From Porodaedalea pini (Eukaryota > Basidiomycota > Agaricomycetes > Hymenochaetales > Hymenochaetaceae): a DNA stretch of 64,000 nucleotides. How positions within the stretch are numbered: the first letter of the stretch is position 1; the number at the start of each line of letters is the position of its first letter. The notes beneath the pieces are model-generated. The model saw nothing but the letters and a program-made list of their open reading frames with translations, was not told the DNA's origin and made no database searches. Positions 1-11,968 of this stretch are shown piece after piece. The stretch is taken from NCBI GenBank assembly GCA_002794775.1, contig NBAY01000030.1:434001-498000 (forward strand). The letters run 5' to 3'. A program made the position numbers and the translations under genes.

Positions 1-121
1 TCTGCGATGACCTAGCCTGAGTATAACGTGCCCCGAGTCCCCGCTCGAGTATAGCACATCCCAGACAACAGTCAGCTGAGGCCTGCCCAGTCCGAGTCAT
101 CTCCTGGACTCCCGCCTAACA
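1..121 (+). repeat. 5' LTR of copy A (right end only)
   Basis: This matches the last 121 bp of the 3' LTR at 5822-5942 and ends in the terminal hexamer CTAACA. The U3 part, the TATA box and the start of the LTR lie upstream of the window. Confidence 0.93.
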
Positions 122-122
122 T

Positions 123-133
123 AAAAGCAGAAC
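123..133 (+). other. Putative self-priming primer binding site, copy A
   Basis: AAAAGCAGAAC lies one base after the LTR. It is the exact reverse complement of GTTCTGCTTTT at 5736-5746 in the 3' LTR, which starts 33 nt after the first base of TATATAAG (5703-5710). This is the layout of the Tf1/sushi group, where the mRNA 5' end primes reverse transcription. No tRNA-type TGG primer site starts here. Confidence 0.75.
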
Positions 134-825
134 CTCACCCAGGCTCATCCCCAGCATATGTCATTGCTGTCGACTCGCATTCACTCAGTCTAGAGGAGCG
201 CTCCCCTTGACAGACTTGACGTGTAAACCCCCTAAATGACAACCCTTAACCCTGCCTGGACGTTCTTGGACATTCGCGTATTACCTAATACTGTCAAACC
301 ACTTTTCCGACCCTGGCTCTCCACATCTCCCTTTGGTGGAGAAGTCACTTAACTTGGACGTGGGTAATGTTACATGTTTAGTCGTCAACATCATTGTCAA
401 TTGTAATATCTGCCGCATCATTCCGCTTCATCATCAATTTTGCCGACGAACCCGTTCAACTTTGGCGTAACCCTGGATTGAATGCACAACCCATCCCTGT
501 TCCTCCGCTGTTGTCAAGATAGATCTCACCGATGAACAGTGATGGGCCCTTCCTGCATCGGTGCATTGGAATCCAGACCGACCAGGCTACGTCACGACCA
601 ACAACAGCAGCGTCGTACACGATATCTGGTGGAGTGAAGTCCGGCACAGCTGGTATTCATCAGATGAACAAGGAAGGAGAGCGAGGTGGCCCCCGGCTGC
701 TCCATCATCACTGGCACCATCAACGTTCACGGTCCTTCTGCCTCTGACTCCAGGCCCTTACCGCGAGGCTCGTAGAGACCCTTCACCACCAACCTCCCCC
801 CCCCCCCCCCGAACCTTCAACGCCC

Positions 826-1923
826 ATGCCCGAACCCATGATGTCAGCAGGAGGTTTCAGTCAGCAGCAGATGGAGCAGATCGCGGCCATCGTTGCAAAT
901 GCCTTCGCCCATCAGGTGAACAACACCCCGACACCAGTCGTGGCAGCTAACCCCCCGATCCCCAGCATCAATGTCACCCGACCATGTGAATTCACTGGCG
1001 GCGACGACTATCTAGACTTCAAATGTGAGGTCCTCCTTTTCATCTCCGCAAACCCAAACCAATATCCCACGTCGGAGAGTAAGATATACGTTGCTCTCTC
1101 CTACTTAAAGGGAGGCAATATGGTGATGTGGGTGCAGAATTACGTGGAGGAGTCGACAACGGCAGGTATCGTGACCTTCACCGACAGTTGGACGAGGTTC
1201 CAAGAGTGCTTAGACGCCTCGTTTGACAATCTGAACCGGAAGGAAAAGGCGCTGGCAAAGTTCCGAACCAAGGTTCAGAAGGATCTCACTGCCAATGAGT
1301 TCTTCCAGGACCTTGACGTCGTCATCACAAGAGCAGGGCTGACAGATGACAGCATCATCTGCAACTGCCTGAAGAGGGCGATGAACATCGAGGTGGTGCG
1401 TGGAGTGCTGAGGTCGATGCTGGTTCCGACAACGTATGACAACTGGAAGAAGAAGGCCATTGAGATCAACCGAGGTGAGCAACAAATCCGGGCAATCCAG
1501 TGAGGTCGTGCATTCCTGCTTCCACCACACTAGCAGCAGCAACAAGCACCCCCAGCTCGCTGTCAGAATGCAGCCCCCCATGTCGACAAACGCGATGCAA
1601 CTGGCATCACTTTTGGAGGTGCTGGCCAGCCGATGGATGTCTCAATGAATGAGGCGCAGCACCGATGAGCATGCTGGATCTGTGGCCAGCTCGGTCACTT
1701 CAAGGACAAGTGCCTGCAAGGACAGGGGATCATGCAGCATATGCTGCAAATGATGGCACCCGGCAAACGTCACCTCCTCACCAACAAGCTAGGTGCGATG
1801 AAGGAGTCGGCATTCGAGGAAGTCGTAGACACTTGAAGGTCGACAGTGGAGGACTATGTGGAGGAGGAAGGAGATGACGAAGAGGTCGTAGACTCGCAGG
1901 GTTTTGCGAGTGGTCAGGTGTAG
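826..1923 (+). pseudogene. gag of copy A (broken)
   Basis: The Gag frame contains the capsid-like region (start around the Met at 841, residues GGFSQQQ) and a degenerate CCHC knuckle with CGQLGHFKDKC near 1680. In-frame TGA codons occur at 1501-1503 and again before the knuckle, both explained by CGA to TGA. The frame ends at TAG 1921-1923. The G GGT TTT heptamer at 1899-1905 precedes the stop and opens the pol frame by a -1 shift. Upstream of the Met the same frame is readable and resembles copies B, D and E (see findings). Confidence 0.85.
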
Positions 1924-4900
1924 CCATCGGGGCAACTGACCAAGAAGAACAAGGGACTTCGGATCCAGATCCGCTAAAATATAACCAACCATCTGTACAA
2001 TACGTAGATGCAAACGACGTTGATGGTTTTTCCAATTACAAAGTCCCCACCAGTGCAAATGAGAATGATGAGTACGAGCAACTGTTTGTGAGGGGAACTG
2101 GCGGACGCCAGTTGGACCTCCTCCTGAACATCGGGTGTGAAGTGGAGGGTGAGATGAGGGAGTTTGATGCGCATGCCCTCATGGATTCGGGATGTATGGG
2201 GTCGTGCATTGATGTGAGGTTCGTTGAGCAATATGGGCTGGAGACCAAGCATTATATCAGACCCCTTGCAGTGCTCAATGCAGACGGCACACACAACGAG
2301 GCCGGTCTGATTGAGAAATACGTTGATGTTGAGCTGATGATTGGACACCACAAGGAAAGGATTGTCCTTGCTGTAACATCCCTGGCATCCTCGAACATTT
2401 TCCTCGGCTATGACTGGCTTTGACGCCACAACCCGGAGGTTGACTGGAAGACGGGTTCGATTGAATTCACCCATTGTCCAGAGGAGTGCATGATCGAGAA
2501 GGAGGTTGTGGAAGAGATGAGGAGGATGAGAGAAGTGCGAATGGACAAGGCGTCCTGGCCCGCATACCTCAACGACTTTGCCAACATCTTCAGTGAGAAA
2601 GGCTTTGAAAAGCTACCGGAACATTGCCCCTGGGATCACGTCATCAACTTGAAACCTGACTTCAAGCCTAGCGACTGCAAGATCTATCCGCTGACACCGA
2701 CGGAACAACAATCGCTAAAGGACTTCCTCGAAGAGAACTTGAAGTTGGGCCGCATATGAAAGTCGATCTCTCCGATGGCGTCACCCTTCTTTTTCATTAA
2801 GAAGGCTGACAAATCGTTACGCCCAATCCAGGACTACCGTAAACTCAATGATGGCATGATCAAGAACAAGTATCCTCTCCCCCTCATCGACGAACTGGTC
2901 GACAAGGTCAAAAAGGCAAAGTTCATCACCAAACTTGATCTTCGCTGGGGATACTACAATGTCTGGATCCGAGAAGGCGATGAATGGAAGGCAGTGTTCC
3001 ACATGAACATGGGTCTTTTTGAACCGACAGTCATGTTCTTTGGCCTTTGCAATGCACCAGCGACATTCCAGGCTTTTGTCAACCACATCTTCAAGGGACT
3101 GATCTACGATAACTTGATCATTGTCTATCTCGATGACATACTGATTCTCTCGCAAACTCTCAAGGAACATATTGAGACATTGAAACGCATACTTCAGATC
3201 CTGCGAGAAAACGGTCTATACCTGAAGCCTGAAAAGTGTGAGTTTGATGCCAAAGTCATAAAGTACCTTGGCCACATCGTCGGTAATGGCGAGATCAGGG
3301 CGGACCCAGCGAAGACGGAAGCAATCGCAGACTGGCCAGTCCCGCAAAACCTCAAACAGCTGCAACAATTCCTTGGCATGGGCAACTGGCTGTGACGGTT
3401 CATCAAGGACTACAGCAAGGTGGTCCATCCACTGACGTCGCTAATAGGCAAGAAGGACTGGGTATGGGAGACTGAACAGCAGGAGGTGTTCAAGGAGTTG
3501 AGACGACGTCTCTGCTCACCTCCAGTCCTAGCCATCACGAACAATGAGGGCCCTTTCTGCGTCAAAGTGGACTCATCAAACTTCGCGCTAGGAGGCGTGT
3601 TGTTGCAGAAGCAGGAAGGCAAGTGGAGGGTAGTCACCTACAGGTCAGAAGCGCTCTTGCCGGCAGAATGAAACTATGAGATCTACGACAAGGAGATGCT
3701 TGCAATCGTCTCAGCACTCAAGGAATGGAGACAGTACCTTCTCGGCACCCGTCACAAGATCGAGATCTGGTCTGACCACGCCAACCTCACCTACTTCAGG
3801 TCGGCGCAGAAGCTGAGCTATCGACAAGCTCGCTGGCAAACAGAGCTCGAGGAATTCGACTTCCACCTCAAACACAAGTCGGGAAAGATGATGGGCAAGG
3901 TGGACCTGCTATCATGCAAGGCAGGCTACGACAAAGGCAAGGATGACAACAACAGCGTCGTGTTCATCAAAGAGAAGTGGCTAAACCGTGGGATGGTGAG
4001 AACATCACGTGATGAGGTGTTGGACAGAGTGGGTGAAGCGCAAAGGGCGCAGGATGAGTTGGAAAGGCCAATGGGACTGACAGACATCGACGGGCTATGG
4101 CAAATGAAGGGAAAGATATATGTCCCATCAACAATGAAGGAATCAGTGTTGTGAGAGTACCACGACTCAGTCTTGGCAGGACATCCAGGAGTGTCAAAGA
4201 TGGTCGAACTGGTACGTCGAGATTTCTGGTGGGCGTCGATGTTCTCCAACATCCGAGCATATGTCCGAGGGTGTGATCACTGTCAACGAACAAAGGCTCT
4301 GAGGGCATCAAGGTCAAGGCCACTCCACCCAAACGCGGTCCCTGAGGGTCCTTGGGAAATTGTTACAGTCGATCTCATTGGAGAACTCCCAGACTTGAAG
4401 GGACACAATGCGATCTGCATCATCGTGGATAGATTCTCAAAGCAGATGCATGCAATCCTGATGACGACAAAGCTGTCAGTGGAAGGCATGGCTCAGTTGT
4501 ACCACGACCACATCTTCTGACTCCACGGCCTACCAAAGAAGATCATCCATGACCGTGGCACGCAGTTCGATGCATCAATGATGAAGGAGCTATACAAACT
4601 CCTACACACCGAAGGCAACCCATCAACAGCGTATCACCCTCAGACAGACAGTCAGATGGAACGCGTTAACCAGGAGCTCGAACAGTACCTTAGGCTCTTC
4701 GTTAACCATCAGCAATCGGACTGGAAGGACTGGCTCCCCCTTGCAGAGTTTGCATACAACAACTGCGAACACTCGGCAACAAAAATGTCCCCCTTCTATG
4801 CAAATACAGGACATCACCCTCTAAGCTTCGACACGATGTGAACCTCCTCTGCCAACATGTCGGCAGAAGAATTCACAAAGCACATCAAGGAGACTCATTG

Positions 4901-5519
4901 TGTCGTGAAAGACAACCTGATCAAGGCAGCTGAGGACATGAAATGCTACCATGACTGAACAGCAGGGACGTCAGTGGAGTACCAGCCTGGTGACAAGGTC
5001 TTCCTCAATAGTCAGAACATCAGCACAGATGCACCGACAAAGAAGCTAGCAGACAAGTGGTATGGACCCTTCGAAATCGTCGACAAGGTGGGCGCAAGCA
5101 TGTACAAGCTCAAACTCCCCAAGTGATGGAAGAAAGTCCACCCCGTCTTCAACGAAGCCCTGCTAAAACCTGCTATCAAACTGTCCTTCGAAGGCCAGAA
5201 GCAGCAGCCACTGCCACCACCAGAGATTGTTGACAATGAGGAGGAATATGAAGTCGAGGAAGTCATCGACTCACGTCTGCATCGAGGAAAACTACAGTAC
5301 CTCGTCAAGTGGGTCAGATACAACGAACCGACTTGGCAGCCTGAGACAGATTTTGGTGAGAACACAAAGGAGGCGATCACTGAATTCTATTGAAACCACC
5401 CCGGCGCTCCTTGAAGACTCAACATTCCTCGCCAACGACTCCGTCCACTCTTTGTCAACACAGAACCAGACGACCGTGATCTTGGTTGGTCGGGACGCCC
5501 AACCTTGAGGGAAGGGTAA
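1899..5519 (+). pseudogene. pol of copy A: protease-RT-RNase H-integrase-chromodomain (broken)
   Basis: Entry is by the -1 heptamer at 1899-1905. The protease motif DSGC is near 2186, the RT motif YLDD near 3130, and RNase H-like sequence covers about 3520-3800. The integrase zinc region has CDHCQRTK near 4275 and the core has VDLIGELPD, with a later DRGTQFD. A chromodomain follows at about 5230-5400. In-frame stops include 2421, 2757, 3393, 3669, 4152, 4518 and 4839, mostly CGA to TGA. At the PR/RT junction this copy still reads CGA (2539-2541), where copies B and E have TGA. Confidence 0.9.
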
Positions 5520-5942
5520 TGTCAGGACTCAAACTTTTCCTTTCTTTTATTTTCCTTTTATCATTTCTTTTCTTTTAACCGCTCCTTTTCATTATATTTA
5601 ATCATCTTTTCAATCATTTCCCACACTCCCGACACATGACCTTCATTCGTTCCATTCCGTTCATTTATGTAACTTTAGATAATATAGTCTCACGGTCGCT
5701 GCTATATAAGGTCTCAGGAATCACATGAACTCCTTGTTCTGCTTTTCCTCTTACCTCTGTGATGACCTAGGTGAGACTTGTCCCCCTTGTATTAGTTTAG
5801 ACGTGTATTAATCCTCTTACCTCTGCGACGACCTAGCCTGAGTATAACGTGCCCCAAGTCCCCGCTCGAGTATAGCACGTCCCAGATGACAGTCAGCTGA
5901 GGCCTGCCCAGTCCGAGTCATCTCCCGGACTCCCGCCTAACA
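5520..5942 (+). repeat. 3' LTR of copy A
   Basis: A 423-bp LTR running from TGTCAG (a mutated TGTTAG) to CTAACA. It follows a purine tract and a TAA that directly abuts it. The TATA box is at 5703-5710 and the predicted RNA start is at about 5736. Confidence 0.93.
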
Positions 5943-6905
5943 TGCCCTTGTTGACACCTGTTTTGTGATAGCTTGTATAAGTTACAAGGGTTATGTAGTA
6001 GCCCAACTCGGAAGAAGCTAACCACACCATTTAATTTTCCAGACGTATGAGCCAAACCTCACAAACACAAGCTAAACTCATTGGCATGTAAAGGCTGATA
6101 TTTTGATCATTCACCAATCAAACTCTGATGATAGAAGCATTGAGTGATGTATTCCGAACGGTCAATGTCAATTTTAAAGATTCCTAACCTGCAATCGGAC
6201 ACAGTAGCCGCGATCATTGCTCAATCGTCATTAAATAGAAGTCTATGTACATTGCTATGGAGGACTCAGCAGCCAGTATTTATGCAAAAAATAAAGAAAG
6301 CCCGACTGTGTGTCACATTTTTGATGCCGAAGTTGAAGGCGATGAGGGGACGAATGCGTGAATGGTGAAGGAAGGGCGAAGTTGCGGTTAGAAAGATAAC
6401 ATTGGATGATGCTTACTGCAAGAGAAAAAGTTGCAAGATCATGAGAGTAAAGGAAAAGAAAGCATCAAGGTTTGTGTGCTAACTATGACTTGGAATGGAA
6501 GGAAAGCAAGGGAAAGGAAGAAAAACCCATTGCGTAGAACTGTTTAAATTACTGATACAATGTGTGTTAAGGAACAGCGAGGACAGCATCGGATTTTGGA
6601 TCGAGCGGAGGTATTAATGCTTAACGTCTGTGGAAGAAGGGTGTTCTGCGCATGGGGAGTGATGAGTAAAGTCAATGTTGAAAGGGAAGAAACGAGAGAT
6701 AGAATGTGGAGAGAAGAGAAAGGGAGAAGTGTTCATTCGTAACGTCCCAAACAAGTCTGTTGCAAATGCATCGAGATAGCAGCAAGATAGAGAAAGGGAG
6801 TAAGAAAGAATAAGGGGGGAGGACAGTGAGCGTGAGCGTGAGCAAATAATAAGATGGAAGCAAAACATGTAAAACCCGTACGCGAGGAAGCGCTCCTCTC
6901 GCGAT
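5943..6905. other. Intergenic region between gypsy copy A and the 1063-residue gene
   Basis: I see no convincing coding region here. The last few hundred bases (about 6400-6905) are A/G-rich on the plus strand and probably hold the 3' UTR of the minus-strand gene ending at 6906. Confidence 0.5.
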
Positions 6906-9900
6906 TCACGCGTTCACGACAGCAGACCCGGCCTTCCAGAACTTCCACTTCGCATGTCTCTTTAGGGTCTGATGCGCATGCGAGGATGTAGTTTCAGAAG
7001 GAGGTTGCGAGATGCTTTGCTGAGATCGAACCGGAGGCGGAGATGGTGGTGGAAGCGGAGGCAACAGATCCTCCATCGAAGGCACAGGCACCCGCTTTGC
7101 ACGACGCTCCTCCGAGCTTGGATCCCGCTCACCGTCTGGCCTGATCTTCGCGCTGTCGTCCACAACACGCCTCTCTAGCGTCTTTTCGCGAGGCATTTCC
7201 TTTGGTGACCTCTCCTTCGGCTTCGTCTTCGCGCGCCGTGGTGGCGTGCGTTCCGCCAAAGCCGGAGCCGGTGTAGGACGCGACGGATGGGAGTGCGTCC
7301 GACGCCTTTGCTCGCGTTCGCGTTCTCTCTCCATAATGTCCTCGATCCGGCTATCATCCACATCGGCATGCCTGCTCCGATCATGTTCCAACCCGTGTCT
7401 CCTCTCGTCCCGGGCAAGCCCATGCTCACGAGAGGGAGACACAGCAACAGCATCGGAGCGTGATGCGCTGAGAGAATGCTTATGCTCGCGAGATGAAGAA
7501 GTTGCAGGAACAACGACAGGGTCCGATGTGCCCTCGAGCGACGCCTCCTCCGAATCTGGCGGTGTCGGCAGACTGCTGGTATTCTTGTTACCATTGCGCT
7601 GTTTCTTCATCTCATGCGCGTGATCGACTTCATACGTATCATGCATTCGAGGTGGTGAACGTGCCGGCCTGTAGTGGTGCGGGCCGGAGTGATGGCCAGA
7701 AGCGGAAGTGGAAGTGGGAACAAGAGTAGAGGCTGATGTGTAAGTGGAGGTGGATTCAGCTACTGGAGACGTGGGGGGAGAAGTGGACGGAGATGTGGAA
7801 ACGGTCATCCGCGAACGCGACCGCATTTCTTGCTGCCGAGAAGAACGGGTATACGATTCGCGCGCTCGGCGCTGGTCCAGCCGTGGAGATCTACGCGATT
7901 CCGAGGAATGTCGCTCGAGGGGAGTAGATCGGCGCTTCGCAGGCGGATGCGAACGTGAGTGCGGGAGGCGCGGCTCCGCCCTTTCTCTCTCGCTCACCCG
8001 AGACGTACGACCATATTCGACAAAATGCGGTTGAGGTTGGCCGGACGCGTTTGGAGTAGTTGGGTATACCGTCTCCCCGTCGTCGTCGTCGTCGTCGCCC
8101 TGCTCTCCGTCCTCATCCTCCGGTGGCGTCGGCAACCGCTTCTCAATCGCCAACGCTTTATATGCTGACATCTGATGCTCCTTCTCCTTCTCTCTCTTGG
8201 TATCCATATACAAGCCCGAATTCGAACTTGAATTCGTATACAAGTCCAGGTTCCGTATGGCGTGAGCCTGGACTTGAAGCTGCGACTGCGACCGCGATTG
8301 TGGTGGTGGTTGCGGCTTCAGATGCGGATGAGGATGGGGTTGAGATTGAGTCTGAGTCAGAGCCTGAGGGCGCGATTGTGATTGAGCGTAAGATTGCAGC
8401 TGCGATGGAGAATGTGACAAATGCGAATAAGAACGAGCTTGAGGTTGCGTAGGCAGCTGCGGCTGCGAGCTCGAACGCGCCGGGATTGTGTGCGTCTTTA
8501 CCTCTGTCTTCGACGACGAACCGCATCCGACGACGACGTCGCGTATACCTCCGATCCACGCGCGGTGCGCCATCCACGCTTTCTCGTTGTCCTCGTCGTT
8601 CGCGTTTTCGAGCTGCTTTTGCTTCCCCTTTTCACTTTCATTCGAGATACGTCGGACATCCTCGCCAAGGCCCGAATTGCGTGCGGAACGCGCTGTCTCC
8701 GCCTTGCTCTCCAGCGCACCACAAAGCAAGAGCTCCGCTAGCGTCCACTTGTCCTTTCCCTTCTTATTCTCCTCCTTCGCCTCGGCCGTCTCCCCCTCGT
8801 CTTTTCCACCTTTGGTCTGATCGCTCTCGACATGCAAGACTTCCGCCAGGGCTGTCGCCGGCACCAAATATGGTCTTGCTCTCGCACCCTCCGAGTCACT
8901 CGACACAAAGCCGGCAACCGGAGACGGAATCGCGAGTGGCATCTGGAAGCAAAATGATAGCAGGAAGGCTTCGATACTGCGGATTAAATGGGCCTGTGTC
9001 TGCATATAGTTTGAGTTTGCTGCGGAAGAAGGGAAAGAAGGCTTTGTAGGCGCCGAGGGCATGAGGTGTACGAGCCGTGACCTGCGTGCGCGCAGCAGGG
9101 AAAGGGTCGAGAGGGAGGCACGCCCAGATTCTGATACGTCAGAGAAGTCCATCGTGCTCATCGAGTGCGTGGGGACATTGAGCGTGGTAGAGCTCGCTAG
9201 CGAGGCCAAGGACGACGCGCCCCGAGAAAAACTCCATCGTTTCCCAGAGTTCCCAGACAATTTCGTAGTCGAATCCGAATAGAAACGCGTAGAGGGCACG
9301 CGAGAGGGCGGGGTGGAGAGGTACGGGCGCGTGAGCGTGGTCACAAGAATGGCGGCCTTGAGGCGCGCCTTGTCGGGCGCGTCCGCAGGGAGAAAGTGGA
9401 GAAGCGCATCGAACGGTTTTGAGCTTGTGGGATCTGGCTCAATAGGAAGAGCACTCTGACGCCGAAAGAGCGACTGCCGGCGTGAGTTCTTCGCCGAGGA
9501 GGGAGTGAGGCTTGTCATCGACGCGCCCGGAGAAAATACCGATGCCTGTATTTGTTCTTGTTGGGAGTCCGGTGCGACGCTGTAACGCAGCCTTCCGAAG
9601 CTCTGTCCAAGGCGCACGCTCTCGGACCCCGGGCTCACCTCCTCCATGAGTTCCTGCTTCTTGGGTCCTCCCGTGCGGCGCCAAAGACGCGCGACCTGCA
9701 GTGCCCATTCGAGAATGTCAATGAGCCGCGTAGCGCCGGCGTCTGCAACCGCGAGAGGCGTGCGTAACCGTAGAGAGTGTACTGCAGGGTGCGGGTCAAA
9801 AGGGAGCGGAGGCGGACGGTGACTTGCAATAATAAGGAGAGACGAGACTAGGTGCGGGGAGGAGAATAACGGCGCGAGTGCTACGCCCGTTGGTTCTGCG

Positions 9901-10161
9901 TAAGAGCAAATCGTTCGTCAGCGCAGTGTTCTTCGAGGACGAGAGATACAGGAACTTACGGCCGATGATGAGGATTACGCGCCGCTCGTGCTGCAGGACG
10001 GACGGCGGCGGGAGGGCATCCGCGTCAAGTGTCCATGGTACACGTGCGGGCGGTGCATTATATGCTTGGTCCACAGCAGCGAAGGGGTCGAGGGGGAACT
10101 TTGGCTTGAACCTGTCGTAGCTCATCGGCGTCGACGTCGACGCGCTCGACGGCACGGGCAT
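6906..10161 (-). CDS. Unknown basidiomycete protein, 1063 aa, two exons
   Basis: Hand-built model: exon 1 10161-9960, intron 9959-9896 (GTAAGT donor, CTGAC branch, CAG acceptor, 64 nt), exon 2 9895-6906, stop TGA. The spliced frame is continuous over 1064 codons. The ATG at 10161 was chosen because the frame upstream has only a TTG. The N-terminal 170 residues look folded: a hydrophobic strand VILIIG, then SSLLIIASH, then RLIDILEWALQVARLWRR. The rest is mostly disordered, with Ser/Pro/Arg tracts, a Q/S/P-rich repeat zone, an acidic Glu/Asp run and a basic end (KWKFWKAGSA). I do not recognise the family and assign no function. Several open frames antisense to the low-complexity part are treated as shadows. 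Confidence 0.8.
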
Positions 10162-11968
10162 CGTCCGTGACGATGAGGGCAAACAAAATGAACGTTGTCT
10201 TCGCGAGCTGTCCCAAAGGTCTTGAGTAGTAGTGTTTCAAACTCCGCAGCGTCAGTGATCAGATCCAGACATGCGGATCGGCATCACTCGGCATTTCTTC
10301 CTTCTGCGGCTCCCGGCTCCTCGGGTGAGAAGCCGACTCTCGTAGTTTGTCTGGCGGCCGATGTGGACCTGATCGACGATCAAGACCCCTTACCCAGTTT
10401 TTTTATTTTATTTTATTTTATTTTATTTTATTTTAATTCCTCCAGATCTCGCTCTCTCCTCGCCGAGTCCTCTTGCTCTCGGTGACCGTTCAGCATAAAC
10501 CTACCGGACTGTTCGGACTTCCCGGGAGCTCTATCACTGAAGCAGTCATAGATGATCACTTGGCACTCCATTCGGCTTCCATTCAATTTTTCACGGCTAG
10601 CGCTCGCCGCAGCCCTGGTAGACATCGCGCGATTCGCGGTGATATGGCGATTCAAACAACACCGCAAGGCAAATATTCTGTTGCTTGACCTTTCATCTGA
10701 AATATTACATTAATATCCAGGTTGCTTGATTCAAGCCGAGCCGCGACTCTCCGTGACTCGCAGTCGGATGCATTCGTGGAGCAATATTAATATCGTTATC
10801 GGGTAAGGCGTGCATCACCAACGCCGCGCACACGAAGCTTGCTTACTCATCTTGAATGACAAACGTCGGAGGAGGAGATTCCATGAATCGCTGCTCTTTT
10901 TTTAGATTGCGAATTTCTTGGCGTCGTAACTGTATTGAATTGCCGGATCCACTCAACCGGGTCTTCGTTATTTTTTTTTGCTCCTTATTTCCGGCTTTAG
11001 CTCTGCTCGCGCGAAGCAATGCGATGGGTGGTGCAGCTCTACTCACGAACGGCAACGACGAGGCTTCTAATTGAATACGACTTGTCGAAGTGTCTTCGTG
11101 TATGCAGCGCCAGTCAGCAAACGTCTTTTGATTGGCAGACCACTGTACGTTTTGCAAATGCCAGAAGCATGCATACACCCTCATTTCTTGCATTCCACCC
11201 GTCAGACTCAGAGTCGACATCTTCGAGCCGAGGTAATCATTATGTATTCAGCTTGTCATGTTCCGTTCTTTCTCTTTTGCTCCCACTGACCCTTACGAAC
11301 ACCAAAACTAACAACTTCGACATCCATTCCTGAAGTACGACAGTTCTCCGTTCAAAACACACACGTTTGCTTCTCGGGCGGACGGTCGGATCCAATCACT
11401 TCTTGCAAACGTGAGAGCAGATATTTTACAAGGACGCCAAGAGCTCAAACGGGCAATATCATGCAACCGTACGTACCCCACTTTCATTCTGGTTGCACGG
11501 TCTGCATTCGGGAGCACGTCGGCGACACCGTAGAAGTGCGCACCGAGGGTTCGTGTCTCGGAAACTGGAAGTACTCCGACGCCGGCGCAAGGTCTGGAGT
11601 GGTTCAGGAGATGCTGCTGTCGCGGCTCAAAGGGCTATAACTTTCCGCATGGAGTCACTGACAGCGCAGGCCATGCCTCATTCTCCTGGCCAGTTTCGTC
11701 AATACATGTAAATGTCTCGATCTCCCAGGACCCTTCAAGTCCTAGTCATCGAGTGACATGCACTTCCGCGTCGAAAGGGACGTATAGAACGTGAAACCAG
11801 TGAACACGAGTCTTTCTTATCTTCCTAGGAGCCGACCACCTGCTTGGACGGACCGCAGTGTTTTCGGCCACGTTGTATAGCATTTTTGACTTCAAATGGG
11901 AATGCTTTATGGAGTTTTGGAAACACCGCATATAATGTGCACACCTTTGCAACGTGGTAACCGAATCA
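10162..11968. other. Intergenic region with a possible gene remnant
   Basis: No complete gene could be built. On the plus strand a stretch around 11344-11639 could splice (donor GTACGT near 11470, acceptor GTAG near 11533) into a frame reading FASRADGRIQSLLANVRADI, then EGSCLGNWKYSDAG and QEMLLSRLKGL, before a TAA at 11637-11639. This looks protein-like, but I cannot assign a family and no start or upstream exon is clear. Confidence 0.3.
10398..10436. repeat. TTTTA pentanucleotide microsatellite
   Basis: About seven perfect units of TTTTA lie in the region upstream of the 1063-residue gene. Confidence 0.9.

Larger units (their letters stand above)
1..5942 (+). mobile_element. Ty3/gypsy chromovirus, copy A (decayed, 5' LTR cut by window edge)
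   Basis: The order is partial 5' LTR (1-121), self-priming site (123-133), leader, gag, protease, RT/RNase H, integrase, chromodomain, polypurine tract and 3' LTR (5520-5942). It belongs to the same subfamily as copies C and D (LTR 423-424 bp). Coding frames are kept but interrupted by many in-frame stops, nearly all readable as CGA to TGA changes, so decay was by CpG transition and not by large rearrangement. The overlapping 121 bp of the two LTRs differ at about six positions by eye, all transitions, so the insertion is not recent. The target duplication cannot be checked because the left edge lies outside the window. Confidence 0.95.

Noticed and set aside
7175..9282. Long open frames on the plus strand opposite the 1063-residue gene
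   Set aside because: They lie over Ser/Arg/Gln-rich low-complexity coding sequence, where antisense frames are open by composition; they lack family motifs and splice logic.
10843..11220. 125-codon minus-strand open frame
   Set aside because: Composition and content do not look like a conserved protein, and no start or promoter context supports it.
11480..11639. Possible starch-binding (CBM20-like) fragment from the motif LGNW
   Set aside because: One short motif only; other expected aromatic residues are absent and a splice model changes what precedes it.
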